This document shows, in pieces, positions 50,583 to 60,289 of a stretch of 64,000 bases of DNA. A program made the position numbers and the translations under genes. The notes beneath the pieces are model-generated. The model had not been told where the DNA came from. It worked only from the letters and a program-made list of their open reading frames with translations, and did no database searches. Numbering within the stretch: the first letter of the stretch is position 1; every line of letters begins with the position of its first letter. The stretch comes from UBA5018 sp947463165 (lineage in GTDB: Bacteria > Cyanobacteriota > Cyanobacteriia > PCC-6307 > Cyanobiaceae), in NCBI GenBank assembly GCA_943371245.1, contig CALRTY020000005.1, positions 1-64,000 of the forward strand, read 5' to 3'.

Positions 50583-51956
50583 CTAGGGGCGCTGCGGGCT
50601 GCCCTGGGGCCAGCGTCGCATCAACACCAGGCCCAGCAATACCAGCAAGGCGGGGATCAGGCCCATGCACAGGCGAATGGCGATCAGGGCGCTGGCGGGC
50701 TGCAGGGCGTTCTGGGCCGCCTGATAGCCGCTGATGCTCATCAAGTTGCCAAAGAAGAACAGGGCCAGGCTGATGCAGATCTTTTGGGCCAGCACCATCC
50801 AGGCGCTGTATTGGCCAGCTGGTTTCTCCGGGTCTGCGTCGATGGCATCGGGCAACAAAGACCAGGGAATCAAGTAGGCGCAGGAGGCGCCGATGCCGGA
50901 GGTGATGATCGTGATCAGCAGCAGCACCAGCCGCAGCCCATTGCCCAGCGAGCCGATCGGTGAGAGCTCTCCATCCAGCGGTGGCAGCACCAATGCCAGA
51001 GAGCAGCCGCCGATCCAGAGGGCGGAGCCCCAGTGCAGCGCCTGCAGCCGACCGCGCCTTTGCGAAACGGCATTCCACACCCAGAGGCCGCCGAGGCTGC
51101 TGAGCATGAAGGGCAGCAGGATCCAGTTGCTCCAGTTATCCGGCAGTTGCATTACCACCGGCAGGTAGATAAGGGCGGCGGTCTGCATCAGTTGCAGCGC
51201 GCACCAGAGCAGCAGGTAGAGCCCGAGCACCATCAGGAAGCGGCGGTTTTGCGCCACTCGGCGCAGCAGGCGGCGGGTGGTGCCGGGATGGCTTTCGGGC
51301 CGCTGGCAGTGGCGGGCGATCGGTGCCAGGCCCCAGCCACACAGCAGGGTGGCGGCGCTCACCACCAGCCCTGAGAGCAGGCCGAGACGCAGGTAGCTGC
51401 CGGGATCGTGGTGATCCTGCAGCAGCAGCGCCCCGAGCACCAGGCCCAGCAGGCTGGCGATGATCGAGCCGGAGAAGCGGGAGGTGTTCAGCCGGGTGCG
51501 CAGGTCTACATCGATGGTTAGTTCCGCCGCTAGGGCCGAGTAGGGCAGGTTGACGCCGGTGTAAAGGCTGTTGGCCACCATGGCGATGGCCAGGAACACC
51601 GAGAAGCGCAGCCAGGGGCCGCCGGGGGGCAGCCACCAGATCGCCGCCATCGCCAGGCCCAGGGGCAGGGCGCAGCCCAGGATCCAGGGCAGTCTCGGGC
51701 CCCAGCTGCTCTTGGTCTTGTCGCTCAGCCAACCCACTATCGGGTCGTTGATGGCGTCCCAGAGCCGCGCCACCATCAACACCAGCCCCGCCATCCAGGA
51801 GGGCAGACCGGCGGCTGATGTGTAAAAAATAAACAGGTAGAAGCCGATCAACGAGGCGGCCATGCCGGTGCCGGCATCCCCCAGGCCGTAGGCCCAGAGC
51901 AGCCTTTGGCGACCTCTGCCCCGCAGATCCGCCGCGTCTCGCACCTCTCTTGCCAC
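50583..51956 (-). CDS. MFS carrier of the glycoside-pentoside-hexuronide (MelB) type
   Basis: A 457-residue transporter with 12 predicted helices. It starts LLWAYGLGDAGTGMAASLIGFYLFIFYTSAAGLP and has VARLWDAINDPIVGWLSDKTKSSWGPRLPWILG, the D-[A/V]-x-x-D-P-x-x-G-x-x-x-D-[R/K]-T pattern of GPH cation symporters. TRLNTSRF and AYLIPWSLLPDAIDAD are further family segments. The substrate is unknown; cyanobacterial members have been suggested to carry sugars or folate-like solutes. It sits 5 bp upstream of the MlaE-type permease. Confidence 0.88.
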   Translation of the reverse strand: MAREVRDAADLRGRGRQRLLWAYGLGDAGTGMAASLIGFYLFIFYTSAAGLPSWMAGLVLMVARLWDAINDPIVGWLSDKTKSSWGPRLPWILGCALPLGLAMAAIWWLPPGGPWLRFSVFLAIAMVANSLYTGVNLPYSALAAELTIDVDLRTRLNTSRFSGSIIASLLGLVLGALLLQDHHDPGSYLRLGLLSGLVVSAATLLCGWGLAPIARHCQRPESHPGTTRRLLRRVAQNRRFLMVLGLYLLLWCALQLMQTAALIYLPVVMQLPDNWSNWILLPFMLSSLGGLWVWNAVSQRRGRLQALHWGSALWIGGCSLALVLPPLDGELSPIGSLGNGLRLVLLLITIITSGIGASCAYLIPWSLLPDAIDADPEKPAGQYSAWMVLAQKICISLALFFFGNLMSISGYQAAQNALQPASALIAIRLCMGLIPALLVLLGLVLMRRWPQGSPQRP

Positions 51957-52097
51957 TAGGGGCTGACTGGCTATGGGAACCTCGGTGGCCGTGAGGGCCG
52001 TCGCACGCAGGTCATAATGCTTCAGCTGCTCGAGTTGCGGGCAGCTTGCGGGCAGCCGGGCAAAGTCGGTCTACCAAGGCCGTATGTTTGTACTGGT

Positions 52098-52168
<71 letters not shown>

Positions 52169-52320
52169 TTTTGTTTATAGGCATATTTAGGTTAAAGCTG
52201 TTGGGTTACCCTGGGCTGGCCGCAGGCATGCCGGCCGGAGGCAGCGCGGGCCGATCGGCATCAGGTTGCCGTAGGAAGACGATTTTTCTAGCCCTGCACT
52301 CCTGCTCTGCGACCGTTCCC

Positions 52321-52761
52321 TCAGCTTGCATTCCCTGCCCCAAGCAATTGAGCGTCCAGACCCAGCTGTTGAGCCGCCGCCACAAACGGCGCGTCCAGGC
52401 TGCAGAGGGTGGCACCACGGCCGCTGGCGATGGCCAGGTGCAGAGCATCGGCTGCTCGCAAGGTTGTGGTCCAACCGCGCAGGCAGGCGTTGGCATTGCG
52501 GAAGTCTTGAGGTTCCAGTGTCAGCACCAGCAAGCCCGGCGCCAGGCTGCGCTCAAAGCCCTGCAGCACCGCCTCAGCCTGTGACGGGCTCAGGGCCTTG
52601 GTGCGCACCTTGAGGCCGAGGGCGGAATGCAGCTCAGTGATACTCCAATTGCTTATCGCCAGCGGTGCCCTGGCCTGGGCCAGAAAAGCTGCCGCCACTG
52701 CGGAGTGTCCCTCCGGCGTCAGCAGCGCCAGCAGCACGCAGGTGTCGATATAAAGCATCAA
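52321..52761 (-). CDS. VapC-type PIN-domain toxin
   Basis: A 146-residue PIN nuclease: MLYIDTCVLLALLTPEGHS (first Asp), SNWSITELHSALGLK (Glu), LRAADALHLAIASGRG (Asp in AADALH) and LCSLDAPFVAAAQQLGL (last Asp), all four acidic positions in order. It overlaps its antitoxin by 4 bp. Intact and probably functional; it lies just downstream of tRNA-Gly, a common spot for such modules at island ends. Confidence 0.92.
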   Translation of the reverse strand: MMLYIDTCVLLALLTPEGHSAVAAAFLAQARAPLAISNWSITELHSALGLKVRTKALSPSQAEAVLQGFERSLAPGLLVLTLEPQDFRNANACLRGWTTTLRAADALHLAIASGRGATLCSLDAPFVAAAQQLGLDAQLLGAGNAS

Positions 52762-52994
52762 GCGCTGGGCTGATCCCGCAACGCCCGGATGCTGTCCACG
52801 CTGCTGGTCTGTTGCTCGGGCAGCGAGGCACGCAGGGCTGCAAGCTGGGGCAGCAGATCACGCACGCTGCAGCGCGGCACCAGCTCGGCGACGGCCTTGC
52901 CGCGGCGCGTGATCACCACGGTCCGGCCGGCCTCCACCTCATCCAGCAGGCTTGAGAGCTGGGTCTTGGCTTCCGCCACCGTCACCTGCACCAT
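52758..52994 (-). CDS. Phd/YefM-type antitoxin
   Basis: A 78-residue antitoxin starting MVQVTVAEAKTQLSSLLDEVEAGRTVVITRRGKAVAELVP, the complete Phd DNA-binding fold, followed by a short toxin-wrapping tail ending SVDSIRALRDQPSA. Its stop overlaps the toxin start. It should repress its own promoter upstream of 52994. Confidence 0.93.
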   Translation of the reverse strand: MVQVTVAEAKTQLSSLLDEVEAGRTVVITRRGKAVAELVPRCSVRDLLPQLAALRASLPEQQTSSVDSIRALRDQPSA

Positions 52995-53140
52995 GGCCGT
53001 TGACCATCTCGATGACCAACTCTAGGGCGTGAGGATGGGCCGCTGGAACCTCCGCCGGCTACCAGCCGCCCCGGGACTGCCGGCCGCGCAGCCTTGCGAA
53101 GCGGGCACTGGCCTCAGCCCTCACCCCTCACCCCTCACCC

Positions 53141-53377
53141 CTCTGGAAGGCGCTACGGCGTGAGTACGAGGCCAAGGGCGAAAAGCTCGTGCCCTACTCC
53201 TGCCGCCATGGCTACGCCCACCGCGCCCACGTGATCTGCGACCTGCCCCCCAAGGTCGTGGCCGCGGCGATGGGGCATAGCGTTCAGACCCACCTGGCGG
53301 CCTATAGCCGTTGGTGCGGATGTGACGTGGTAGATGACGCCTTTGCCAGGGCGGAACGACGACTTGGCGAGGGATAG
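53141..53377 (+). pseudogene. Tyrosine recombinase C-terminal relic
   Basis: The frame reads LWKALRREYEAKGEKLVPYSCRHGYAHRAH, then PPKVVAAAMGHSVQTHLAAYSRW, DVVDDAFARAERRLGEG and TAG. The R-H-x-Y segment (SCRHGYAHR), the MGHSVQTH...Y catalytic stretch and the tail match integrases. The N-terminal two-thirds are absent; a CACCCCTC tandem repeat precedes the fragment. It probably remains from the element that built the tRNA-Gly island. Confidence 0.7.
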
Positions 53378-53755
53378 ATCCCCAGCGATAGCCACCCGAG
53401 CGAATGGTGTCTCAAAGCTTTCACATGGTGCTGCCCGTGAGGCAGGCAACCCTCGCATCTATTGGAAACCATTCCAAAACTATGCGTTTCATGCATGGTT
53501 TCGCCAGAAAGATAACACAATGCTAAGCTGGCCCAAGGTTATTTAAATAGGGTCGCAATTTAACATCGCTTTTTGACCCCCTCCCCGTCTTTTTGGCGTC
53601 ATGAGCCTAGCCCTTCAAGATCAGCGTTCCTATGTTTTGTTCATGAGACCTCTTGAGATCCTGTTTTATGTAGTTTTCAGTATGTTACTTGGTCCCGCTG
53701 CATGAGGCACTAAGACAAGGCAAAAAGGTAGCCTGCATTCACGAGAGCCGTCGCC
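53378..53755. other. Intergenic region, composition change
   Basis: No gene is supported. The sequence becomes markedly more AT-rich here and stays so through the GTPase-helicase pair, marking the left boundary of that transferred segment. Confidence 0.4.
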
Positions 53756-53974
53756 ATGACGAGTCAAGGAGGCGGATCGGCAGGAGACAGATCAGAGGCC
53801 AAGGCGAGAAAGAATACTATTGACTTCGCGACCTATGCGCTCGGAAAAAGAGATGCGATTTACGCGCATACATTTGGTGATTTCAATTCATCTCAAGATT
53901 GCTTTTCTTGTGCAAATATCTTGCCTTGGTCAATCTTTATTCCTAGATCGCCCAAAAGGTGCCGGTCACGATAG
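53756..53974 (+). CDS. Possible small protein before the GTPase gene
   Basis: Seventy-two residues from ATG 53756 (MTSQGGGSAGDRSEAKARKN...). It has no recognised domain, and the second half is Cys/Ser-rich with no clear fold. It ends 50 bp before the preferred GTPase start and could be a leader protein of the operon or a chance frame. Confidence 0.25.
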   Translation: MTSQGGGSAGDRSEAKARKNTIDFATYALGKRDAIYAHTFGDFNSSQDCFSCANILPWSIFIPRSPKRCRSR

Positions 53975-54024
53975 AGTACGTCAAATTTCAACTGCAGCAG
54001 TGCAGCCTGTCTCGGAGGGAGGCC

Positions 54025-56493
54025 ATGAATGCCCATGAGCTCTTGGAATGGTTCGAGCAGTCAGCTCGGCCGTTTCTCGAAAGGCACTCGTTAGACAGGC
54101 TTGAGGCCTTGCAAGCCGACCAAGAGCGACTCAGTCGCCTCTTGGACTCGAAGGATGAAGTCACAGTTTGCTTTCTCGGTAACTCGGGTGTGGGCAAGAG
54201 CACACTGTTGAATGCCCTCGCTGCCGGCGCAAGCCAGATTCTCCCTGCTGGCGGTATTGGCCCTTTAACAGCACTGGCGACAGAGGTTCGCTACAGCGAG
54301 GAAAAGTTTTTTCACGTTACTTACCATCCTAAAAAGAATCTCTGGAGACTAGCCTTTGCATTGGAATCTCGGCTTCAGCATGAGCGTCGTGCGGCCAAGC
54401 GGAAACCTGGATCCGAAGACAGCGCAGCTGACGTGCCAGAAGAAGATGCTGGCCTGTCTGAGTTGGCGAGTGAACTGACACAGGATGATTTTGCAGAAGT
54501 TCAAGCCCAAGTTGAATCTGTAGATTCGACTCCCGATGATGCACTTGAGGGCTTGATTAAACAAGCCAAGAACATTGTTTGCGGAGAGCAATTTGCTGAA
54601 CGACCACTGGAGTACTTGGTAGATGCACTCAGGCAAGCCTGCGGCTATGAACCCAAGTGGGAATCAGACATCGATGTAGGCGATCAGGCCCGCATCGAGC
54701 GGATCAAGCAAATCATGCTCTTCAGCAAGGATGATCGAACATATGAGCGAAGAGAGGGACAAGATCCTCGAGGATTTCAGGAGGATATGACAGCTCATGC
54801 CGCTGGCTTTCTGTCCCCACTAATTGAACGGATTGACGTTGGTTGGCCTTCAGAACTGCTTCGATCTGGAGTTGTGCTGGTGGATTTGCCGGGTGTGGGT
54901 ATTGCTCAGGATTCCTACCGAGATGTGACCAAATCCTATGTGCGCGATAAAGCTCGCGCCGTGATCGTCACCGTTGATCGGGCTGGCCCCACGGAGTCCA
55001 CTATGGAGCTCCTTCGTACCAGCGGATATTGGCAGCGCTTAGTTGGCGCTGCAGATGATCCAGCTAGTGACGCCTGCACAATGCTGATTGCGGTCACTAA
55101 AGTCGATGATGTCACCCAGACTGAGTGGCAAAATCAAATCTCCACTCTAGATGAAGGTGCACAACGCCCTAAAAAGAGAGACGTGTTTGCGCAACTCGTG
55201 GAGGAATTCAAGCCACGGATGAAGTCTCAGATTGTCGAGCAGCTAGGTAAAATTGGTGATTCATCAAATGAGTCAGTCAATGCTGCTAGGGGGCAGGCCC
55301 GTGCAAGCATTATGGATTCACTGGAAATACATCCTGTTTCGGCCACTGAGCTACGCCGAATCCTGCTTGATGATGAGGACGATCGCCCTTTTCTGACAAC
55401 CGTTGAGCAGACAGGCATTCCAGAGCTGCGGGATTCTTTGGCTGGTCTTGCGCGACGTGAAACGGAGAGACAACGTCAAGCGATCGAGGAGCTGACTCAG
55501 AGGCTGGCGACAAGCCTGATTAGTGAGATGCAGCTCATTGAGGCAAGGTGGAAACAGGAAAACCGAGCGGCAGAGGAAGCCGAAAGACTCGAGAAGGCTC
55601 TCACTCCAATTCTTAATGAAAAGAAGGAGGAATACCGCGCTCGCGCGGCTGCCTTTCGCAACTTTCTGGATGAGACTGTACAGGCGAAGATTGAAGCCCT
55701 GGTTTTGGAAGCACAGATAGCAGCCGAGAAAGACGTAAAGGAATATCTTTCTAGCCTGAGAGATGCTCACTGGGGGACCTTGCGTGCGGCCGTGCGCCGA
55801 GGTGGCACCTTTTGTGGAAGCAGAAACATTAACCTTCCAGATGATATTACTGGATACTTTCTAGAGCCAATGGCAGCAGTTTGGGGCCAAAAGCTCTTGC
55901 GGGTAATCCGCGCTAAGACTTCTGATCTCGCAAGCGATACTGTTCAGATGGTTGAAGAGCTGTGCGATTGGGCTATAGAGAATGGTGGGGTGACAGTAAA
56001 AAAGCAGCTTCTACAGGCGCAGCGAGATCGTATATCCGCGTTGGCTAAGCAGATCAAATCTGTTGGTAAGGAAGCTGTTGATGAGCTGCGACAGACCGTG
56101 AAATCAGAGCTGTCATCAACTATCCGACAACCAATCAAAATCTCATGTGAGCAGTTTGTTAAAAACGGAAATGACATTGGCCCTGGCGTCAAGCTGCGCA
56201 TATTGGAATTGTTTTCGGACTTGGCAAAAGTGGCGACTTCTGCAGCCAAGGAGCCTGCTATTCGCATTCTTCAAGAGAATGCAACTCATGTGCGTGTGGA
56301 AGTCCAGCAGGAGTTGAAAAAGGGGGGCGATCCCTTGCAAGATACTGCTGATCTAATCGTTGAGAGCCACGAGGCACGGGTCCGTCGGTCTGATGCTCAA
56401 AAGCGCCGGACTGTTCTAATGGAAGTTGGTGCGGTGATTGACGGATTCCCTAATATGTCATCTGAAAATCTTCGCGCCGAAGTCTCGGGCTAG
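54025..56493 (+). CDS. Dynamin-like GTPase of a two-gene operon
   Basis: About 822 residues from ATG 54025 (MNAHELLEWFEQSA); the frame is open to 53959. G1 is FLGNSGVGKSTLLNAL near residue 52, G3 is VLVDLPGVG near 288, and G4 is AVTKVDD near 357, with a large insertion of about 200 residues between G1 and G3. After the GTPase domain come long helices and predicted coiled coil (about 480-570, EENRAAEEAERLEKAL..., and 640-760), the arrangement of bacterial dynamin-like stalk proteins. No transmembrane helix is obvious. Some bacterial dynamins protect against phage by acting at membranes. The gene ends nine bases before the SNF2 helicase gene, so the two very likely act together. Function of this pair is inference. 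Confidence 0.8.
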   Translation: MNAHELLEWFEQSARPFLERHSLDRLEALQADQERLSRLLDSKDEVTVCFLGNSGVGKSTLLNALAAGASQILPAGGIGPLTALATEVRYSEEKFFHVTYHPKKNLWRLAFALESRLQHERRAAKRKPGSEDSAADVPEEDAGLSELASELTQDDFAEVQAQVESVDSTPDDALEGLIKQAKNIVCGEQFAERPLEYLVDALRQACGYEPKWESDIDVGDQARIERIKQIMLFSKDDRTYERREGQDPRGFQEDMTAHAAGFLSPLIERIDVGWPSELLRSGVVLVDLPGVGIAQDSYRDVTKSYVRDKARAVIVTVDRAGPTESTMELLRTSGYWQRLVGAADDPASDACTMLIAVTKVDDVTQTEWQNQISTLDEGAQRPKKRDVFAQLVEEFKPRMKSQIVEQLGKIGDSSNESVNAARGQARASIMDSLEIHPVSATELRRILLDDEDDRPFLTTVEQTGIPELRDSLAGLARRETERQRQAIEELTQRLATSLISEMQLIEARWKQENRAAEEAERLEKALTPILNEKKEEYRARAAAFRNFLDETVQAKIEALVLEAQIAAEKDVKEYLSSLRDAHWGTLRAAVRRGGTFCGSRNINLPDDITGYFLEPMAAVWGQKLLRVIRAKTSDLASDTVQMVEELCDWAIENGGVTVKKQLLQAQRDRISALAKQIKSVGKEAVDELRQTVKSELSSTIRQPIKISCEQFVKNGNDIGPGVKLRILELFSDLAKVATSAAKEPAIRILQENATHVRVEVQQELKKGGDPLQDTADLIVESHEARVRRSDAQKRRTVLMEVGAVIDGFPNMSSENLRAEVSG

Positions 56494-56502
56494 GAGGAGG
56501 CG

Positions 56503-59232
56503 ATGCTTTTCGAGTATGCGGGTCATCAAAGAGCTTTATTGAGAACAGTCGATGACTTTGGCTTTGTTACGTATGACCTAGTCGGCATTCCAAGGCGGCT
56601 CTGTGAGATCGATTCACTACCGCCTCTCGTCGAAACCAATATCGACAAGCGTCGGGCAAAGCAGCTCCCCACACCCGCTGCCCAATTGGTGAAGCTAGAG
56701 CTCGCAGAGGGGGATAATTGGCTTTCCCTATCTTCAAGGACACTTGCGCGGATATACGCTGCATTTCTTGTTGCTGAGGATCCTCAGCGTCGCTTAGACG
56801 CGCGTAAAGCAGCCACCCTCATGCATCAGGTGAGCCTGGTCCAGCACATTTTACAGCGTCCCGATCTTAAGAAAGTGCTTATAGGTGACGAGGTTGGGCT
56901 CGGAAAGACTATTGAAGCGGGCCTAATCGTTCGTCAGCTGCTTGAACGGGACTCACGTATCCGAGTTCTATACTTGGCTCCTGCGCGCCTGGTCTCTAGC
57001 GTTGCACGTGAGTTCCGCGACAAGCTAGATCTTGATGCCCGAGTATGGGTGGCTGGCTCTGGTTCTGACGCTCGGATTGAGGACGACAAGGTCGTTATTG
57101 CAAGTATCCACAAGGCAGTTTTTGGAGGTAATCTAGAGAAGGTCGTCAAAGGAGGGCCATGGGATGTCCTGATCGTTGATGAATGCCATCATCTATCCGA
57201 CTGGAGTCCCTCTGGTGGCAAGCCCAACCAGTCATTCAAGCTTGTCAGCCAGCTCGTCAAGGGGCAGCCAGAAGAAGGGCGCTTGATCCTCATGAGTGGA
57301 ACTCCACATCAGGGGAGTGAAACCAGGTTCCGTAATATTCTCAGATTGCTTTCGGATGATGGTAAGGACATCAATGGTGCGGCTGGTCGTGTTATTTTTC
57401 GCACAAAAGACCGTGTTAGAGATTGGAGGGGAGCACCGCTTTTCCCTTCTCGTGATATCCGCAAGCCAGTGGTTGTTGAGCTTGGTAAGAGCTATGAAGA
57501 ATGGTATTCTTTGGTCGGAAAGCTGTACGACATTGATGGACTTAATGGGGTTCGTCTGCGTGCTGCAGGATGGGCCAAAGGACAGGCTTTGCAGTGGGCT
57601 GCCTCAAGTGTTCAAGCGGGGCTTGGCTTCTTAATCCGACTGGCAATTCGCCGTCTGAATTGGACTTTGGAGCATCCCTCACTGGGTCCTGCGCTTGCGG
57701 CTCTGCGGCCCTACCGCAGCGGCTCAGCGAATGAGCCGCTGCCTGCATTGTTCGACCGTCTAGTGAAGCAAGTTGGTAAAGCTGCCCTTCAGCAGGTTGG
57801 CGATGAGGATGAGGAGGATTGGGATGAGGATGAGTGGCGGCCTGATCCGCAACTGCTGGCTCAGTTGCTTGATGAAGGCGTGCAGCTGATCGAAAGTGAG
57901 TCGTCACAAGCAAAGTGGGATGCTGTTTGTGACTTGATCGATCACTTTGAGGGAAACAAGGTCGTGCTATTTGCACAGCCTGTCGAGACAGTTTCTGTCG
58001 TTGCAGCCGTTTTGGAGAAGCGTTACGGCATCAAGCCATCAATCATCATTGGTAATCAGCCTGACCATGAGCGGACTGCACAAGTGTCCCGCTTTCAATC
58101 AGACGATGGACCCCGTTTTCTTGTTTCTTCAAAGGCCGGTGGCGAAGGCCTCAACATGCAGCGTGCCCGGTATCTGATTCACCTCGATGTTCCCTGGAAC
58201 CCCATGGATTTGGAGCAGCGGATTGGCAGGGTTCATCGTTTCGGATCGCGCAAGACCATTGTGGTCGATACTGTGGTGGCAGCAGGCAGTAGAGAAATCG
58301 ATATGTATCGCATTGCCAGGGATAAGCTCGCATTGGTGGCACGCCATCTGGATCCTGAACAGTTTGAGACCTTGTTCAGCCGAGTGATGTCACTTGTCCC
58401 CCCAAAGGAGCTCGAGGCCATCTTGGGTGATCTTTCTGGACCTCTTGCACTTGGCTCACCTGGGGCTGAGGAGATAGGACGACTCGTGAATGAAGGATTT
58501 CACTCCTGGAGTCGCTTTGATGATGCGTATCGACGCCAAGCAGAGCTCATCCGAGCGGCCAACCCTGGAGAAGCGCACTGGGCTGATCTCGCTGCCTTGC
58601 TTGTTAAGTACTGTGGTGCTTCTGAAGGCCCGAGCGCTACATTTTCCTCGTTTGAGTTCTCGAACGATGAAATTATTGCAATCGAGGAGAATGTTGGCAC
58701 GATCCTGGCAAATGGGAAGTTCTACGCCTGTGGAGATACGGGGGGGTTGCTTGCTGCTGGTCCTGATGGTGAGACTGCAGCGAATCTCGGCTTGAATCTT
58801 GATTGGGTTCAGCGCAATTTGCGTAATGTCCTGACTCCTGATCGCCCGGTTGGAATCGCCTTCGTGAATCGATCGCCAAATCTCGGGCTTGATGCGAAAA
58901 GTGGAGATGCCACTGTTTTTCTTTTCTTGCTTCGGCAGCAGCTCAGGCATGAGGCAGGGCGCTGGTCCGAAGGCATGGTGGAGCTGCGACTCTATTCGAT
59001 AGATAAAGAGAATCCGCCTGAAGAGGTGCTTGGAGAGGTAAAGGCAAAGCTGGTACGAGCATTGAGCACCTCTACCAGGGTGAAAGACCCTCAGTCAGTC
59101 TGCATCAGAGAGGATTTTCCTTCTTTGGAGAATGAGCTTGTCTCGGTGCTTCGGACTCCCTCTGAAGATGACATCGTGCGCGGTGTGCGATATGTCGTCT
59201 GGCCATTGGCTGCAGTGGCTGTAGTCCCTTAG
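56503..59232 (+). CDS. SNF2-family helicase partner of the dynamin-like GTPase
   Basis: A 909-residue SF2/SNF2 ATPase. Motif I is IGDEVGLGKTIEAGLIVRQLL near residue 128, Ia VLYLAPARLVSS, II LIVDECHHLSDW near 225 (a DECH box), III MSGTPHQGSE, V VSSKAGGEGLNMQRAR near 542 and VI DLEQRIGRVHRFGS near 571. This is the RapA/HepA/DrmD-like branch. The N-terminal 100 residues and the C-terminal 300 residues (from about 610) match no family I recognise and may bind the GTPase or a substrate. An AGGAGG ribosome site lies just before the ATG, at the end of the GTPase gene. It looks complete. Codon use is the same as the GTPase gene and unlike the core genes. Confidence 0.85.
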   Translation: MLFEYAGHQRALLRTVDDFGFVTYDLVGIPRRLCEIDSLPPLVETNIDKRRAKQLPTPAAQLVKLELAEGDNWLSLSSRTLARIYAAFLVAEDPQRRLDARKAATLMHQVSLVQHILQRPDLKKVLIGDEVGLGKTIEAGLIVRQLLERDSRIRVLYLAPARLVSSVAREFRDKLDLDARVWVAGSGSDARIEDDKVVIASIHKAVFGGNLEKVVKGGPWDVLIVDECHHLSDWSPSGGKPNQSFKLVSQLVKGQPEEGRLILMSGTPHQGSETRFRNILRLLSDDGKDINGAAGRVIFRTKDRVRDWRGAPLFPSRDIRKPVVVELGKSYEEWYSLVGKLYDIDGLNGVRLRAAGWAKGQALQWAASSVQAGLGFLIRLAIRRLNWTLEHPSLGPALAALRPYRSGSANEPLPALFDRLVKQVGKAALQQVGDEDEEDWDEDEWRPDPQLLAQLLDEGVQLIESESSQAKWDAVCDLIDHFEGNKVVLFAQPVETVSVVAAVLEKRYGIKPSIIIGNQPDHERTAQVSRFQSDDGPRFLVSSKAGGEGLNMQRARYLIHLDVPWNPMDLEQRIGRVHRFGSRKTIVVDTVVAAGSREIDMYRIARDKLALVARHLDPEQFETLFSRVMSLVPPKELEAILGDLSGPLALGSPGAEEIGRLVNEGFHSWSRFDDAYRRQAELIRAANPGEAHWADLAALLVKYCGASEGPSATFSSFEFSNDEIIAIEENVGTILANGKFYACGDTGGLLAAGPDGETAANLGLNLDWVQRNLRNVLTPDRPVGIAFVNRSPNLGLDAKSGDATVFLFLLRQQLRHEAGRWSEGMVELRLYSIDKENPPEEVLGEVKAKLVRALSTSTRVKDPQSVCIREDFPSLENELVSVLRTPSEDDIVRGVRYVVWPLAAVAVVP

Positions 59233-59321
59233 GTTCACTTCTTAAAGCCTTGCCGCTCTCCCGACCTTTTTCTTTGTGATCTCTCCAGCCGGAGTATTCT
59301 TCTCGTAGGTACGGATGTCTG

Positions 59322-59483
59322 ATGGCTAGCGCGGAACTTATTGAGTTTCAGTCCGCGCGTGCACTGCTGAAGGAATGCCGAAATCAACACCTGTTTGGGA
59401 AGCGGTTATCTTTGTGCGTACGCTTTCCGCCAGATCATAGCCGCCTCAAATCAATCCAGCCTCATCCGGAGCCTCTTTTCTGA
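59322..59483 (+). CDS. Short frame after the SNF2 gene; possible truncated third gene
   Basis: Fifty-three residues (MASAELIEFQSARALLKECR, then ...LSLCVRFPPDHSRLKSIQPH). It starts 89 bp after the helicase with composition similar to that gene and ends where GC-rich debris begins. It reads like the N-terminus of a longer protein cut off by rearrangement, but no family is recognised and a chance frame is possible. Confidence 0.3.
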   Translation: MASAELIEFQSARALLKECRNQHLFGKRLSLCVRFPPDHSRLKSIQPHPEPLF

Positions 59484-59623
59484 TGGTGGTCTCCTTCTGC
59501 TGAGTGGTCGAATGTCCGCTGATTTCAGGACCACAGATGCCTGCGGTTCCAGCCAGTGATGGTGGCCTCCACGTTCTCCAGGTGCCATTGCAGCGGCCCC
59601 CGGCCCTGGGTGCAGCCCCAGCG

Positions 59624-59803
59624 TCAGCTCCCTTCATCCTGAGCGTTGCGGTGCTGCAGGCCGCAATCCGCCAGGTGTTGGTTGATCACCCTGGCCGACA
59701 TGCCCAGCCGACGCCCTAGTTGGTTGGCGTTGAGCGAACAGATGGGCTCCTCTGCCGCAGGCAAAGCCCGACGCAGGGTTTCCGCTGCCAGCCAAGTTTC
59801 AGA
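59624..59803 (-). pseudogene. Helix-turn-helix fragment, KilA-C/antirepressor-like
   Basis: The frame reads SETWLAAETLRRALPAAEEP, NANQLGRRLGMSARVINQHL, ADCGLQHRNAQDEGS and stops. The pattern NxxQLGxRLGMSARxxNxxLxxxGLQ is typical of the winged-helix end of phage antirepressors (KilAC). Both ends are lost. It is part of the debris between the GTPase operon and the collapsed HigBA-type module. Confidence 0.4.
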
Positions 59804-60263
59804 TCAGTCATTGCCCTCCTCCTGCGGCCAGTGGTAGCTCACCTTCAGGCCGTTGAGATGGGTTCGGGGTAGCCAACCCTCATGCTGCAGCCGCCCTACC
59901 ACGATGCCCGGAGCAATGCCGAGGGACTCAGCAGCGGCCTTCAGCTCCTGTTCAGAGCTCAGCCCCTGTAGTTTGCGGACTTCGGCAGGCGGAATCAACT
60001 GATCCGCGGCGAAGCGATTCCTTCAGCCAGAAGCCGGCCCCATGGCCCAGCACCCGCTCCAGCCGTTTGGCTGTGTCGGCCGTGATCGGCGCCCGCCCCT
60101 TGAGCAGTTCATTCACATGCTTGGCGCTGAACGCCAGTCGCTGGGCCAGCTCGGCGCGGCTCATGCCGCGTTCCTCCAGCACCTCTTCGATCAGATCCCC
60201 GGGAGGAGAGGCCCAGTCGGCATTGAAGCTGGCGGTGTTTGTGGCGGTGATGATCTCAACCAT
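59804..60263 (-). pseudogene. HigA-type antitoxin with a large internal deletion
   Basis: The N-terminal piece (60263-60010) is an XRE domain: VEIITATNTASFNADWASPPGDLIEEVLEERGMSRAELAQRLAFSAKHVNELLKGRAPITADTAKRLERVLGHGAGFW. The C-terminal piece (59998-59804, another frame) is IPPAEVRKLQGLSSEQELKAAAESLGIAPGIVVGRLQHEGWLPRTHLNGLK, the end of the ImmA/IrrE-like domain in long HigA-like antitoxins. In intact relatives about 200 residues lie between them; here they are nearly joined, with a frameshift. The protein cannot be whole. Confidence 0.7.
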
Positions 60264-60289
60264 GGGTGTCTCCAATCTCCAGGATGGGG

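Noticed and set aside
50578..51078. N-terminal extension of the MlaE-type permease frame
   Set aside because: It lies inside the carrier gene in another phase, and the permease family starts near the ATG at 50577.
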